From an uncultured Bacilli bacterium (GTDB lineage Bacteria; Bacillota_I; Bacilli_A; RF39; UBA660): a DNA stretch of 64,000 nucleotides. Of the stretch, positions 8,369-16,652 are shown one piece after another; position 1 is the stretch's first letter; the number at the start of each line of letters is the position of its first letter. The DNA lies in contig CAKOSH010000001.1 of NCBI GenBank assembly GCA_934102215.1, positions 62,001-126,000 on the forward strand, read 5' to 3'. The notes under the pieces were generated by a model that saw only the letters and a program-made list of their open reading frames with translations, did not search any database and had not been told where the DNA came from. A program made the translations under genes and the position numbers.

Positions 8369-9607
8369 ATGAAAAAGTTTTTAAAAAATTATAAATCTAC
8401 TTTAATACTTTTAGGTTCTATAATAATTGGTACTATCGTAGGACTTGTATTTAAAGAGAAAGCGAAAGTTCTCGCACCATTTGGAGATTTATTCTTAAAT
8501 CTATTACTTGTAATAATCGTACCACTTATATTCTTAACTATCACTACTTCTATTGGTAAAATGAAACAACCAAAAAGAATTGGTAAAATACTTGTAACTA
8601 TATTACTTGTATTTATATTTACATCACTAGTAAGTGTTGGTGTTGGTATAATTTCTACTAAGGCATTTAAACTTGTAGATGTAAAAGATACTGAAGCAAT
8701 AAAAGAAGTATTAAAAGATACTGAAACAACTAACGAAAAGGTTAATTTTTTAGAAAGAACTGTTGAAACTATCACTGTAAGTGATTTTAGTAAATTACTT
8801 ACTCGTGATAATATGATCGCATTAATTATATTTTCAATATTGTTTGGTATAAGTATTAATGTTTCAAAAGGAAAAGGTGATAAACTTCTTGATGTACTTG
8901 AAAGTGCTAATGAAGTAGTTCAATCATTTATAAAAGTGATTATGTACTATGCACCTATAGGTCTTGGATGCTATTTTGCTGCACTTGTTGGTACATTTGG
9001 TGGTGAAATCGCAAGTGGATTTGGTAAAACATTCATAATTTATACAGTAGTCTCAGTACTTTATTATTTCATTATGTATTCAATATATGCATTTATGGCG
9101 GGTGGTAAAAAAGGTTTTATTAGTTATTGGAGAAATGTTCTTCCTGTAACACTAACTAGTCTTGCTACTTGTAGTAGTGCTGCATCAATTCCTGTAAATA
9201 CTGCTTGCGCTAAAAACATAGGTGTTCCAGATGATGTTGCTGATACAACTATTCCACTTGGAACTAGTTTTCATAAAGACGGTTCTATTATAGGTAGTGT
9301 ATTTAAAATAATGTTCTTAGTATATTTATTTAATGCTGATGTTAGTACTCTTAAAGTTTTAGGAGTTGCTCTTGTAGCTACACTTTTAGTAACAGCTGTG
9401 CCTATTGGTGGTGGAACTATATCAGAAATGTTAATATTAACAATGCTTGGATTCCCTGTTTCAGCATTACCTATATTAACTATTATTGCTACTATTATTG
9501 ACCCACCTGCTACTATGTTAAATGTAGTTGGAGATACAGCATCAAGTATGATGGTTGCTCGTGTAACAGATGGTAAAAAATGGATGAAAGAAAAGAAGTT
9601 AATTTAA
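8369..9607 (+). CDS. Dicarboxylate/amino acid:cation symporter (DAACS family)
   Basis: 412 residues with about eight membrane segments and two re-entrant loops, as in GltP/SstT/glutamate transporters. The serine-rich HP1 tip is TSLATCSSAASIPVN near residue 267. The TM7 motif is IPLGTSFHKDGS (NMDG in most members is replaced by HKDG), HP2 is AVPIGGGTISEM, and TM8 carries PPATMLNVVGD. It imports acidic or small neutral amino acids or dicarboxylates with Na+ or H+. The change from NMDG to HKDG may alter cation or substrate binding. Ribosome site AGGAGG; own terminator. Confidence 0.9.
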   Translation: MKKFLKNYKSTLILLGSIIIGTIVGLVFKEKAKVLAPFGDLFLNLLLVIIVPLIFLTITTSIGKMKQPKRIGKILVTILLVFIFTSLVSVGVGIISTKAFKLVDVKDTEAIKEVLKDTETTNEKVNFLERTVETITVSDFSKLLTRDNMIALIIFSILFGISINVSKGKGDKLLDVLESANEVVQSFIKVIMYYAPIGLGCYFAALVGTFGGEIASGFGKTFIIYTVVSVLYYFIMYSIYAFMAGGKKGFISYWRNVLPVTLTSLATCSSAASIPVNTACAKNIGVPDDVADTTIPLGTSFHKDGSIIGSVFKIMFLVYLFNADVSTLKVLGVALVATLLVTAVPIGGGTISEMLILTMLGFPVSALPILTIIATIIDPPATMLNVVGDTASSMMVARVTDGKKWMKEKKLI

Positions 9608-9618
9608 ACGTTAACTTC
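9595..9618. terminator. Bidirectional terminator
   Basis: Stem GAAGTTAA/TTAACTTC between convergent genes. A run of seven T follows on the plus strand. It overlaps the symporter stop codon. Confidence 0.75.
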
Positions 9619-9627
9619 CTTTTTTAT

Positions 9628-12006
9628 TCATAAACTCATAAGTATTCTATAGTATTCACTCTTAAATTCATCTTTCTCAATACCAAGTGATTCATAGAAC
9701 TTATCAATATATTCTTTTCCATAATTTCTTTCAATAGATATTTCACATATTACTAAATCAAAATATATATCACCTAAACCACACTCACTTACATCTAATA
9801 GTCCACTAAAATGCCCATCACTTGCGAATATATTAGGAAGAGACATATCTCCATGAGTAAATCCTATTATTTGTTTTGGTTTATTGCCTTTTAAATATTT
9901 TAATATATTTTCTTTTGTAATAAATCTATTCAATATTTTTCTATTTATATCTTCATTATTAATCTTACTAAACCTATCTTCTATTCTTTTTATTTTAGTA
10001 TCAATAGTTTCATCAATTACACAATCACTATAATCAATATTATATAAATTATTAAATGCTTCAACTATAATACTTATTCCTTCAAGTGGATGATCACAGT
10101 AATAATCACTACATAACATTTCACCTTTTAATGACTTTGTTAATATATATGATTTACCATTATATTTTTCATAGAATACTTTTTCAGGAACTAATATTTT
10201 GTCTTGTAAATAATCAAGCCTTATTGATTCTTGTGATAAATGATCAGCAACTTTAAGAAAGAATACTTTACTCTTCTTTCTTATTTTATATACTTTAGTA
10301 TTACTACATCCAATAGTAACTTCTTCTATCTTAGTATCTTTTATAAATTCATTTAATCTATTACTTCCTTTAATGTTAATAGCTTGTGGAATTTCTTTAA
10401 TAGTATTTTCTATTACTGGAACTGTTTTTACTTTTAAACTATCATAATTTCCTTCATAACTTACTAATTTCTTATTTTCTATTCTAACTATTCTAGTAGC
10501 TATTTTATTAATGAAATATCTATCATGTGATATAAATAATATTGTACCATCAAAATCTAATAATGATTCTTCAAGTATTTCTCTTGTATCTATATCAATA
10601 TGATTAGTTGGTTCATCAAGTATTAAAAAATTTGACTTAAGTAATATTAATTCTAATAGTTTAATTCTTACTTTTTCTCCACCACTTATATTTTTAAGTT
10701 TCTTATTAATTTCTTCACTTCCAAAATAGAATCTATTTAGTTTACTTCTAAGTTCACTTTCACTTCCTACAAAAATCTTTCTCATGTGTTCATAAATTGT
10801 CAACTCTTCATTGTCAAATCTTATCTCTTGTGGAATGTAACCTATCTTAATATTTGTACCTAATATAATATTATCATGTGTATTATTTATTATATTTTTA
10901 ATAAGTGTTGTTTTACCAGTACCATTACGTCCCATCAAACAGACTCTATCTTGATAATATATTTCCATATTAGATGAAATTAATAATTCACGAGAACTAA
11001 TATTTAAATCTAAATTCTTAATCTTAAGTACTTCATTACCACTTCTATCAGTTGTTACAAAGTTTACTTTAAGTTCATTTTTCTCTACTGGCTTATCTAT
11101 TATTTCCATTCTGTCTAATCTTTTTTGCATAGCCGCAGCTCGTCTAAAAAACATAGGATTATCACTCTTTGTTCCCCATTCTTTGAGTCTAACTATTGCT
11201 TCTTTTATAGCAGTAATTTCTTTTTGTTGGTTTTTATAACTTTGAAATTGTAATAAGAATCTCTTTTCACTTTCTTTTAAATAGTAACTATAGTTTCCAT
11301 AATATATCTCTTCTTTACAATTCTTTATTTCAATAATTTTATTAATTACTCTATCTAAAAAATATCTATCATGACTTACTATTAAACAAGCACCTTTATA
11401 ATTATTTAAGTATTCTTCAAACCATTCTAATGTTTCAATATCCAAATGATTAGTTGGTTCATCTAGTAAAAGTACATCTACTTCACTAAGTACAAGTGAT
11501 GCTAAATTAATAATAGTTTTTTCTCCACCTGATAAATTATTATATTCTGTATCAAGTAATTCATCACTTAACTTAAAACCATTTTTAATCTTGTTTATTC
11601 TTTCATTAAGTTGATATCCACCTTTTATCCTAAATTCTTCTTGCAATCTATCTAATGCTTTAATAGATTTTTCACTTGAATTCATATTTTTAACAAATTT
11701 ATTTATATTGTTTTCAAGTTCTATTAGTTCTTTAACTCCCCTATAAAATACTTCTTTTGCTTTAACATTATCTTTTTCTTTGTTTGGTATTTGTGATAAA
11801 TAACCTATTTTTGCACCTTTTCTTATGTTTATAGAACCACTATCTATATCTTCTCCCATAATAATTCTAAGTGTAGTTGTTTTACCACACCCATTAGGCC
11901 CAATTAAAGCAATTCTTTCACCACTTTTTACTTCAAATGAAAAATCTTTAAGTATAGGATTAAACCCATAACTTTTATTTATTTTATTTAAACTTATCTC
12001 TATCAT
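9628..12006 (-). CDS. ABC-F ATPase fused to an aminoglycoside-phosphotransferase (APH(3')-like) domain
   Basis: 792 residues in one uninterrupted frame. ABC1 (about 1-225): Walker A GPNGCGKTT at 36-44, signature LSGGEK, Walker B VLLLDEPTNHLD. A charged interdomain linker (KEWGTKSDNPMFFRRAAAMQ) follows, as in ribosome-acting ABC-F proteins. ABC2 (about 315-530): GRNGTGKTT, ISGGEK, LILDEPTNHID. No membrane segment, so it is a translation factor, not an exporter. Residues 561-792 read as an APH domain: ATP-binding Lys585 in VFFLKV, Glu593, LVPEKV, Brenner motif THGDMSLPN (Asp720, Asn725) and metal-binding Asp738 in GLLDVS. There is no in-frame internal ATG at the junction. Resistance function is inferred; aminoglycoside binding is untested. 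It is expressed through the attenuator at 12036-12121. Confidence 0.88.
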   Translation of the reverse strand: MIEISLNKINKSYGFNPILKDFSFEVKSGERIALIGPNGCGKTTTLRIIMGEDIDSGSINIRKGAKIGYLSQIPNKEKDNVKAKEVFYRGVKELIELENNINKFVKNMNSSEKSIKALDRLQEEFRIKGGYQLNERINKIKNGFKLSDELLDTEYNNLSGGEKTIINLASLVLSEVDVLLLDEPTNHLDIETLEWFEEYLNNYKGACLIVSHDRYFLDRVINKIIEIKNCKEEIYYGNYSYYLKESEKRFLLQFQSYKNQQKEITAIKEAIVRLKEWGTKSDNPMFFRRAAAMQKRLDRMEIIDKPVEKNELKVNFVTTDRSGNEVLKIKNLDLNISSRELLISSNMEIYYQDRVCLMGRNGTGKTTLIKNIINNTHDNIILGTNIKIGYIPQEIRFDNEELTIYEHMRKIFVGSESELRSKLNRFYFGSEEINKKLKNISGGEKVRIKLLELILLKSNFLILDEPTNHIDIDTREILEESLLDFDGTILFISHDRYFINKIATRIVRIENKKLVSYEGNYDSLKVKTVPVIENTIKEIPQAINIKGSNRLNEFIKDTKIEEVTIGCSNTKVYKIRKKSKVFFLKVADHLSQESIRLDYLQDKILVPEKVFYEKYNGKSYILTKSLKGEMLCSDYYCDHPLEGISIIVEAFNNLYNIDYSDCVIDETIDTKIKRIEDRFSKINNEDINRKILNRFITKENILKYLKGNKPKQIIGFTHGDMSLPNIFASDGHFSGLLDVSECGLGDIYFDLVICEISIERNYGKEYIDKFYESLGIEKDEFKSEYYRILMSL

Positions 12007-12035
12007 TTCTTACTCCTTATATTTTATTGCATGCT

Positions 12036-12082
12036 AAAAAAATCACACTTTGCTACTCTGCAAGGAATAAGCGAAGTGTGAT
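12036..12082 (-). terminator. Attenuator terminator in the ABC-F leader
   Basis: Minus-strand stem ATCACACTT (12082-12074) with AAGTGTGAT (12050-12042), extended by two G-C pairs after a mismatch, followed by seven U (12042-12036). The 5' arm lies inside the leader reading frame and the leader stop lies in the loop, so ribosome position decides whether it forms. An alternative pairing of GTGATAT (12129-12123, at the leader ribosome site) with ATATCAC (12084-12078) would block the terminator. Confidence 0.85.
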
Positions 12083-12121
12083 ATCACTACTATACATAAT
12101 TCTTGTACCAATGTATTTCAT
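12053..12121 (-). CDS. Leader peptide (22 aa) for the ABC-F-APH gene
   Basis: The ATG at 12121 follows AAAGGTGAT at a good distance. The peptide begins MKYIGTRIMYSS and ends in DITLRLFLAE, with a TAG stop at 12055-12053. It starts 20 nt downstream of the predicted -10 element. The codons for DITLR form the 5' arm of the terminator. Inducible ABC-F and erm genes commonly use such peptides: a drug-stalled ribosome prevents the terminator and lets transcription reach the resistance gene. The arginine-containing LRL segment recalls drug-dependent stalling sequences, but this peptide is not one I recognise. Confidence 0.8.
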   Translation of the reverse strand: MKYIGTRIMYSSDITLRLFLAE

Positions 12122-12140
12122 AATATCACCTTTCAGTGGT

Positions 12141-12170
12141 ATTATAACACATTATAAATTAGTTTTACAA
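12141..12170 (-). promoter_or_regulatory. Promoter of the ABC-F operon
   Basis: Minus-strand TTGTAA (12170-12165) and TATAAT (12146-12141) separated by 18 nt. Transcription should start near 12134, about 13 nt before the leader ATG. Confidence 0.7.
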
Positions 12171-12176
12171 CATTAA

Positions 12177-12201
12177 AAGACAAGTATATATCACTTGTCT
12201 T
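12177..12201 (-). terminator. Terminator of the hybrid kinase gene
   Basis: Stem AAGACAAGT/ACTTGTCTT with a 7-nt loop and trailing TTTT. The stop codon of the kinase gene lies in the stem. It lies just upstream of the ABC-F promoter and insulates it. Confidence 0.8.
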
Positions 12202-14485
12202 CTTTCAAATAATTATTAACTACTTCAATAATTCTATTGTATTCTTTTTCAAGTTCATTAAAATTATCTTTAATAAAACCTTTATCATCTTCTTTACTTT
12301 TAAGTTCATGTTCATAAGATATTCTAGCTAGTTCAGTAAAACCAAAATATTTTGAATCACTTTTTAATGAATGTACATCTATACTATAGTTTTTCATATC
12401 TTTTTTATTTTTACTTGATACAATTCTGTTCCATTTATCAGTTACCTCAAGTAACCAGTCTTTCATCATTTCTTTATAAGTACTAATGTCACCAAAATTA
12501 TCTAATCCTATAGTATAATCTATACCATTATCTTTTAAATATTGTGTTTCATCATTAGATTCATTGGTTTCACTTTCTTCATCAAGTGGTTCCATATTAC
12601 CTATTTCATATTTAGGAGCATTCTTTAGTTCTTCATCTAAACTTTCATATTTATTTTCTTTATTATTTGTTTTACTACTTAAAATACTATCAAGTTTTGA
12701 TTTAATTATTTCTTTACTAAATGGTTTTGATACGTAACTTGCGAATCCTAATGACTTATATTTTTCTTCACTACCACTTATCGCATCAGCTGTTAAAGCA
12801 ATTACCGGTGTACTAAAATTATCTATTTCTTTAAGTTTCTTTAATGCTTCTTCTCCATTCATAACAGGCATCATTATATCCATTAATATACAGTCATAAT
12901 GTTTACCACTATTAACTTTATCTAAACATTCTTGTCCATTATAACAAGTATCTATTTCTTTAAAATTAAGTACATTTAAACTACGGATTGCTACTTTAAT
13001 ATTAAGTTTATTATCATCTACTACTAAGATAGTCATATTTGAATAATCTACATCATTAGTTATTTCTTTTGATACATTTGTCTTAATACTTGTATCGCTC
13101 ATCTTACTTATCTTTTGTGGTATTGTTACCATAAATATAGAACCGCTCTTATAAATACTTTGTACATTTATTTTACCACCCATTGTATTTACTAAGTGTT
13201 TTGTTATCGCAAGACCTAAACCAGTACCTTCAGTAGTTGTATTTTTTTCAACATCAAGTCTTTCAAATTTAGTAAATAATTTATCAATATCTTCTTTCTT
13301 AATACCACGTCCTGTATCTTGTACAGTTATAAATAATGTACATGTGTCTCCTTTATTAATACATCTTATATTTAAATTTATATTACCTTTTTCAGTATAC
13401 TTTATTGCATTAGTAAGTAAATTATTAACAATTTGTTTTATATGAGTTTTATCACCTATTAATTCATATGGTATATCTTCTGCCATATTAAGATGAAACT
13501 CAATTGGTTTTTCACCTATTCTTGTACAACAAATTCTTGAAAGTGTCTCTATTTCTTCTTTAAAATTATATGGAACTTCTACTATTTCCATCTTTTCACT
13601 TTCTATTTTATTTATATCTATTATATTACCAACTATTTCAAGTAATGTTTTTGATGCATTAACTACATCATCTAAATCTTGTTTCATATCTTCTGGACAA
13701 TTACTTCTACTTTGCATATCTTCTGAAAGACCAACTATCGCATTAAGTGGTGTTCTTATCTCATGTGACATACTACTTAAGAAATCACTCTTCGCTCTAT
13801 TTGCTTTCTCTGCCTGATCTTTTGCTGAATTCAACGCTTCTATTGTTTTTAAATCTGGGTTTTCAATAAAAAAGTAAGTTAATATTGTTATAAATGCTTC
13901 ACAAGGAGAAGTTAATAATATAGAGGGATTAATATATTGTATTATTGAAGCAGTAGTACCACAAAATAAAAATAATAATAATGGAATATATTTTTTATAA
14001 TGATTCTTATTTACTTTTAAATTTTCTACACAACTTATTAACATTAAAATAATAAAAACAAATACAGTACCATAAACAGATTTAACAGCTAAACCATCAG
14101 TATACATTTTACTTCCATCATGATAATAATCAATAGGTAAAATTGCTATTAACAATATTCCAACTAATAAAGTTATATATTTAATCTTACGTAAAACTGT
14201 ATATATCTTTGTTTTACCTGAAATATTTAAAATATAACTAGTAAATAAGAATGTCCATGTAATTATATAAACCAAGAATAATTTTCCAAGCGTTAATATA
14301 TATATATTTGGTACATTCAATTTAATTAAATAATATTGAAGAAGATCAATTATTATTCCTATTATATTAACTACAATTATTATTGAATATAATTTATTAT
14401 CATAATTTTTTACTCTCTCTTTTGTAAAATATATTATTGCTATTACAATTAGATAGAATAGACTCATAGAAAATATATAATTCAT
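12191..14485 (-). CDS. Hybrid sensor histidine kinase with receiver and HPt domains
   Basis: 764 residues. Residues 1-205 hold about seven membrane helices and no clear extracellular sensor domain. A short coiled coil leads to the HisKA helix with SHEIRTPLNAIVG (phosphorylated His near 236). The HATPase domain has NLLTNAIKYT, DTGRGIKKED and GTGLGLAITK. A receiver domain follows (ILVVDDNKLN; phospho-Asp in CILMDIMMPVMNG). An HPt domain ends the chain (DVHSLKSDSKYFGF). All steps of a His-Asp-His relay are thus in one chain. No response regulator with an output domain is adjacent, so the target must be encoded elsewhere. Ribosome site AGGTGAT. Confidence 0.92.
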   Translation of the reverse strand: MNYIFSMSLFYLIVIAIIYFTKERVKNYDNKLYSIIIVVNIIGIIIDLLQYYLIKLNVPNIYILTLGKLFLVYIITWTFLFTSYILNISGKTKIYTVLRKIKYITLLVGILLIAILPIDYYHDGSKMYTDGLAVKSVYGTVFVFIILMLISCVENLKVNKNHYKKYIPLLLFLFCGTTASIIQYINPSILLTSPCEAFITILTYFFIENPDLKTIEALNSAKDQAEKANRAKSDFLSSMSHEIRTPLNAIVGLSEDMQSRSNCPEDMKQDLDDVVNASKTLLEIVGNIIDINKIESEKMEIVEVPYNFKEEIETLSRICCTRIGEKPIEFHLNMAEDIPYELIGDKTHIKQIVNNLLTNAIKYTEKGNINLNIRCINKGDTCTLFITVQDTGRGIKKEDIDKLFTKFERLDVEKNTTTEGTGLGLAITKHLVNTMGGKINVQSIYKSGSIFMVTIPQKISKMSDTSIKTNVSKEITNDVDYSNMTILVVDDNKLNIKVAIRSLNVLNFKEIDTCYNGQECLDKVNSGKHYDCILMDIMMPVMNGEEALKKLKEIDNFSTPVIALTADAISGSEEKYKSLGFASYVSKPFSKEIIKSKLDSILSSKTNNKENKYESLDEELKNAPKYEIGNMEPLDEESETNESNDETQYLKDNGIDYTIGLDNFGDISTYKEMMKDWLLEVTDKWNRIVSSKNKKDMKNYSIDVHSLKSDSKYFGFTELARISYEHELKSKEDDKGFIKDNFNELEKEYNRIIEVVNNYLKEDK

Positions 14486-14533
14486 ACTATCACCTATTAT
14501 AAGTATATCACATATTATATTGTTTCCATTTAA

Positions 14534-14560
14534 AAACTTTCACTATAATAATGAAAGTTT
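14534..14560 (-). terminator. Terminator of the divergent ligase gene
   Basis: Stem AAACTTTCA/TGAAAGTTT with a 9-nt loop, then TT on the minus strand and an A/T-rich tail. Confidence 0.75.
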
Positions 14561-14565
14561 ATATA

Positions 14566-16545
14566 TTATTGTAAAATTAATTTCTTTTGTTTATCTTTTT
14601 CAATGTAATTATTTATTTCTTCTATTACTCCAAAGTTAGTATTTTCTAATGCTGTTGAATTTCTTTTACCAGATGGTGTAAGTGGCATTGAATTTCTTAC
14701 TGGTATAATTCTTATTTTTATAGTATCTAACACTTCATTTGGAATATTATTAAGTAATCTTGAATAAATTGATTTAATAATTTCAGTATTTGATTTTTTT
14801 GAAGATGGTTGTTTTTGAATTGTAATTAACATTCCATCTTCAGTTTCTACTGTTGTTGATGAAAGTATATTTTTTGTATCATTAGTAACAATATCATCTA
14901 TCATATATGTTTCACATATTGAGGTCTTCTTTTCTGGTATTCTTCCTTTAACGTGTACACTTCCTATAGTATCAACATATCCATAAGTATTTGTTGTAAC
15001 CCAATTTCTTCCAAGATTATCTGTTAAAATTAGTTTTCTAGTAGCGTCATTATTATTTTTATAACAAGATAAGTTTGAATAAGAGTTTGCTACTAAAATA
15101 CCAGGTTCATTATAATCGCATTCTACATAGTTTCCATTAGAATCTTGTTTTAAAGCAGTAACAACTACATAAGGTACAGGCATCATACCAAGTTCATTTT
15201 TTCTTATAATTGGAGAATATAATTTTTCTTGTAAAGATTTCCATAAAGTATAATATATTCCACCATGTTCACAATCTCCACCACCAATTGATAAAGTTGT
15301 ATATGGCATTTTAAATCCTTTTATTGAAATACCACTGCCTGCTTTTGATTTTCTTAAAAATTGATTTATAAACTTTTCTTCACCTTTTGATGTTCTCTCA
15401 CCTACTGCAAAAGTAGCAAGTAAGAATGGTAACTTTCTTGACTCACCATCTTTATTATACCTTCCATCAATTAAATACTGCTTTGACATTTCAATTAAGA
15501 AACTAGTTGTTATATTTAAATAATTTGGTTTATTAAGAATTATATAATCAAGTGCTTTTTCTTTTGAATATTCCGGTTCAAGAGCTACTGACCAACCTTG
15601 CATTAAGTTATCTGATATACAAGTTATAACATCAGTATTTGATTCAGGATGAATATGAGCAAGACCACGCATATTTTCTAATTTAGGATTTCCACTTAAT
15701 TCAGGATCATGAAAACGTCCCATAGTAATTAAACTTCTATTTTTATGTATTATTTCTTTTGGAAAACCATTTTTAGTAGAGCCACTAGTATATGTTACTA
15801 AGAAATCTGTTTCTAAATCACCAATATTATTAGGCACTTTAGTATCTTTATTAGATTTTTTCATAAAGTTATCAAATGATTCAATATTATTTCCTTCACT
15901 AACAATTCTATCAGTTTTACCTTCATAGTGATAATAATCTTTTAAATCTTCTTCATATTCATCACATTTAGTTGGGTCTTTTGGAAGTGATGTTGCGAGT
16001 GAAGATATAACAACTTGATCTATATTTTTACTTTTAACAACTTCTTTTATAGCATCATAATTATCATCTGATATAAAAATTACTTTTTTACTTATTCCAT
16101 CTAATATTTCAGATAGATAATTTTTATCAAATGATGAACCAAATAAATTAACTTTTAATCCAAGCTTATTAGCAGCAAGTAAAATATAAACTAGTTCTGG
16201 AGTATTTGAAACACATACTCCTATTTCTTCTCCTAATGTAAGATTTTTTTCTGTCATAGAAATGGCAAGTTCATCAGCTTTATCAAACATTTCTTTAAAT
16301 GATATTTTATTACCCCTATAAAATAAAGCTGTTTTATTCATATTATCTTTATTTTTATCTTTAAGATAATTGTACCATGAAGTATTATGGTTTTGTTCTA
16401 AATCAATTAATGCCTTAATCGCCTTTAAACCTTTCTTACTTTTAATAATTCTTTTTGATGGTTTACTATTAGGTAAAGATTCCATCAATGATAATTCAGT
16501 TTCAACTCTATAAGTTGATATTCTTACTTGTTCTTTTGATAACAT
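14566..16545 (-). CDS. Divergent AMP-dependent ligase (acyl-activating enzyme family)
   Basis: 659 residues. It has the class-I adenylate-forming plan with degenerate motifs. A3 is TYTSGSTKNGFPKEIIHKN near residue 255, with the last Lys-Gly replaced by Lys-Glu. A7/A8 appear as LTDNLGRNWVTTNTYGYVD and VHVKGRIPEK. The A10-like end is PLTPSGKRNST, which keeps the catalytic Lys. An additional N-terminal 50 residues and an inserted block around 290-420 are unlike standard acyl-CoA synthetases. Substrate unknown; it may activate an unusual acid or act with a carrier. Extended -10 TGGTATAAT lies at 16579-16574. Ribosome site AAGGGGAT. Confidence 0.75.
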   Translation of the reverse strand: MLSKEQVRISTYRVETELSLMESLPNSKPSKRIIKSKKGLKAIKALIDLEQNHNTSWYNYLKDKNKDNMNKTALFYRGNKISFKEMFDKADELAISMTEKNLTLGEEIGVCVSNTPELVYILLAANKLGLKVNLFGSSFDKNYLSEILDGISKKVIFISDDNYDAIKEVVKSKNIDQVVISSLATSLPKDPTKCDEYEEDLKDYYHYEGKTDRIVSEGNNIESFDNFMKKSNKDTKVPNNIGDLETDFLVTYTSGSTKNGFPKEIIHKNRSLITMGRFHDPELSGNPKLENMRGLAHIHPESNTDVITCISDNLMQGWSVALEPEYSKEKALDYIILNKPNYLNITTSFLIEMSKQYLIDGRYNKDGESRKLPFLLATFAVGERTSKGEEKFINQFLRKSKAGSGISIKGFKMPYTTLSIGGGDCEHGGIYYTLWKSLQEKLYSPIIRKNELGMMPVPYVVVTALKQDSNGNYVECDYNEPGILVANSYSNLSCYKNNNDATRKLILTDNLGRNWVTTNTYGYVDTIGSVHVKGRIPEKKTSICETYMIDDIVTNDTKNILSSTTVETEDGMLITIQKQPSSKKSNTEIIKSIYSRLLNNIPNEVLDTIKIRIIPVRNSMPLTPSGKRNSTALENTNFGVIEEINNYIEKDKQKKLILQ

Positions 16546-16573
16546 ACATATCCCCTTCTTTTTTACGCCATAA

Positions 16574-16582
16574 ATTATACCA
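16574..16582 (-). promoter_or_regulatory. Extended -10 promoter of the divergent ligase gene
   Basis: TGGTATAAT on the minus strand, 29 nt upstream of the start codon at 16545. No good -35 is visible. Confidence 0.45.
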
Positions 16583-16607
16583 TAATTACTTATTTAATCA
16601 AAATAAA

Positions 16608-16627
16608 ACGTATCAATTATGATACAT
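16608..16627 (-). terminator. Terminator of the MMPL gene
   Basis: Stem ATGTATCA/TGATACGT (one G-U pair) with a 4-nt loop and trailing TTTATTTT on the minus strand. Confidence 0.65.
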
Positions 16628-16652
16628 TTTATTGGGATACGAAATATTTATA

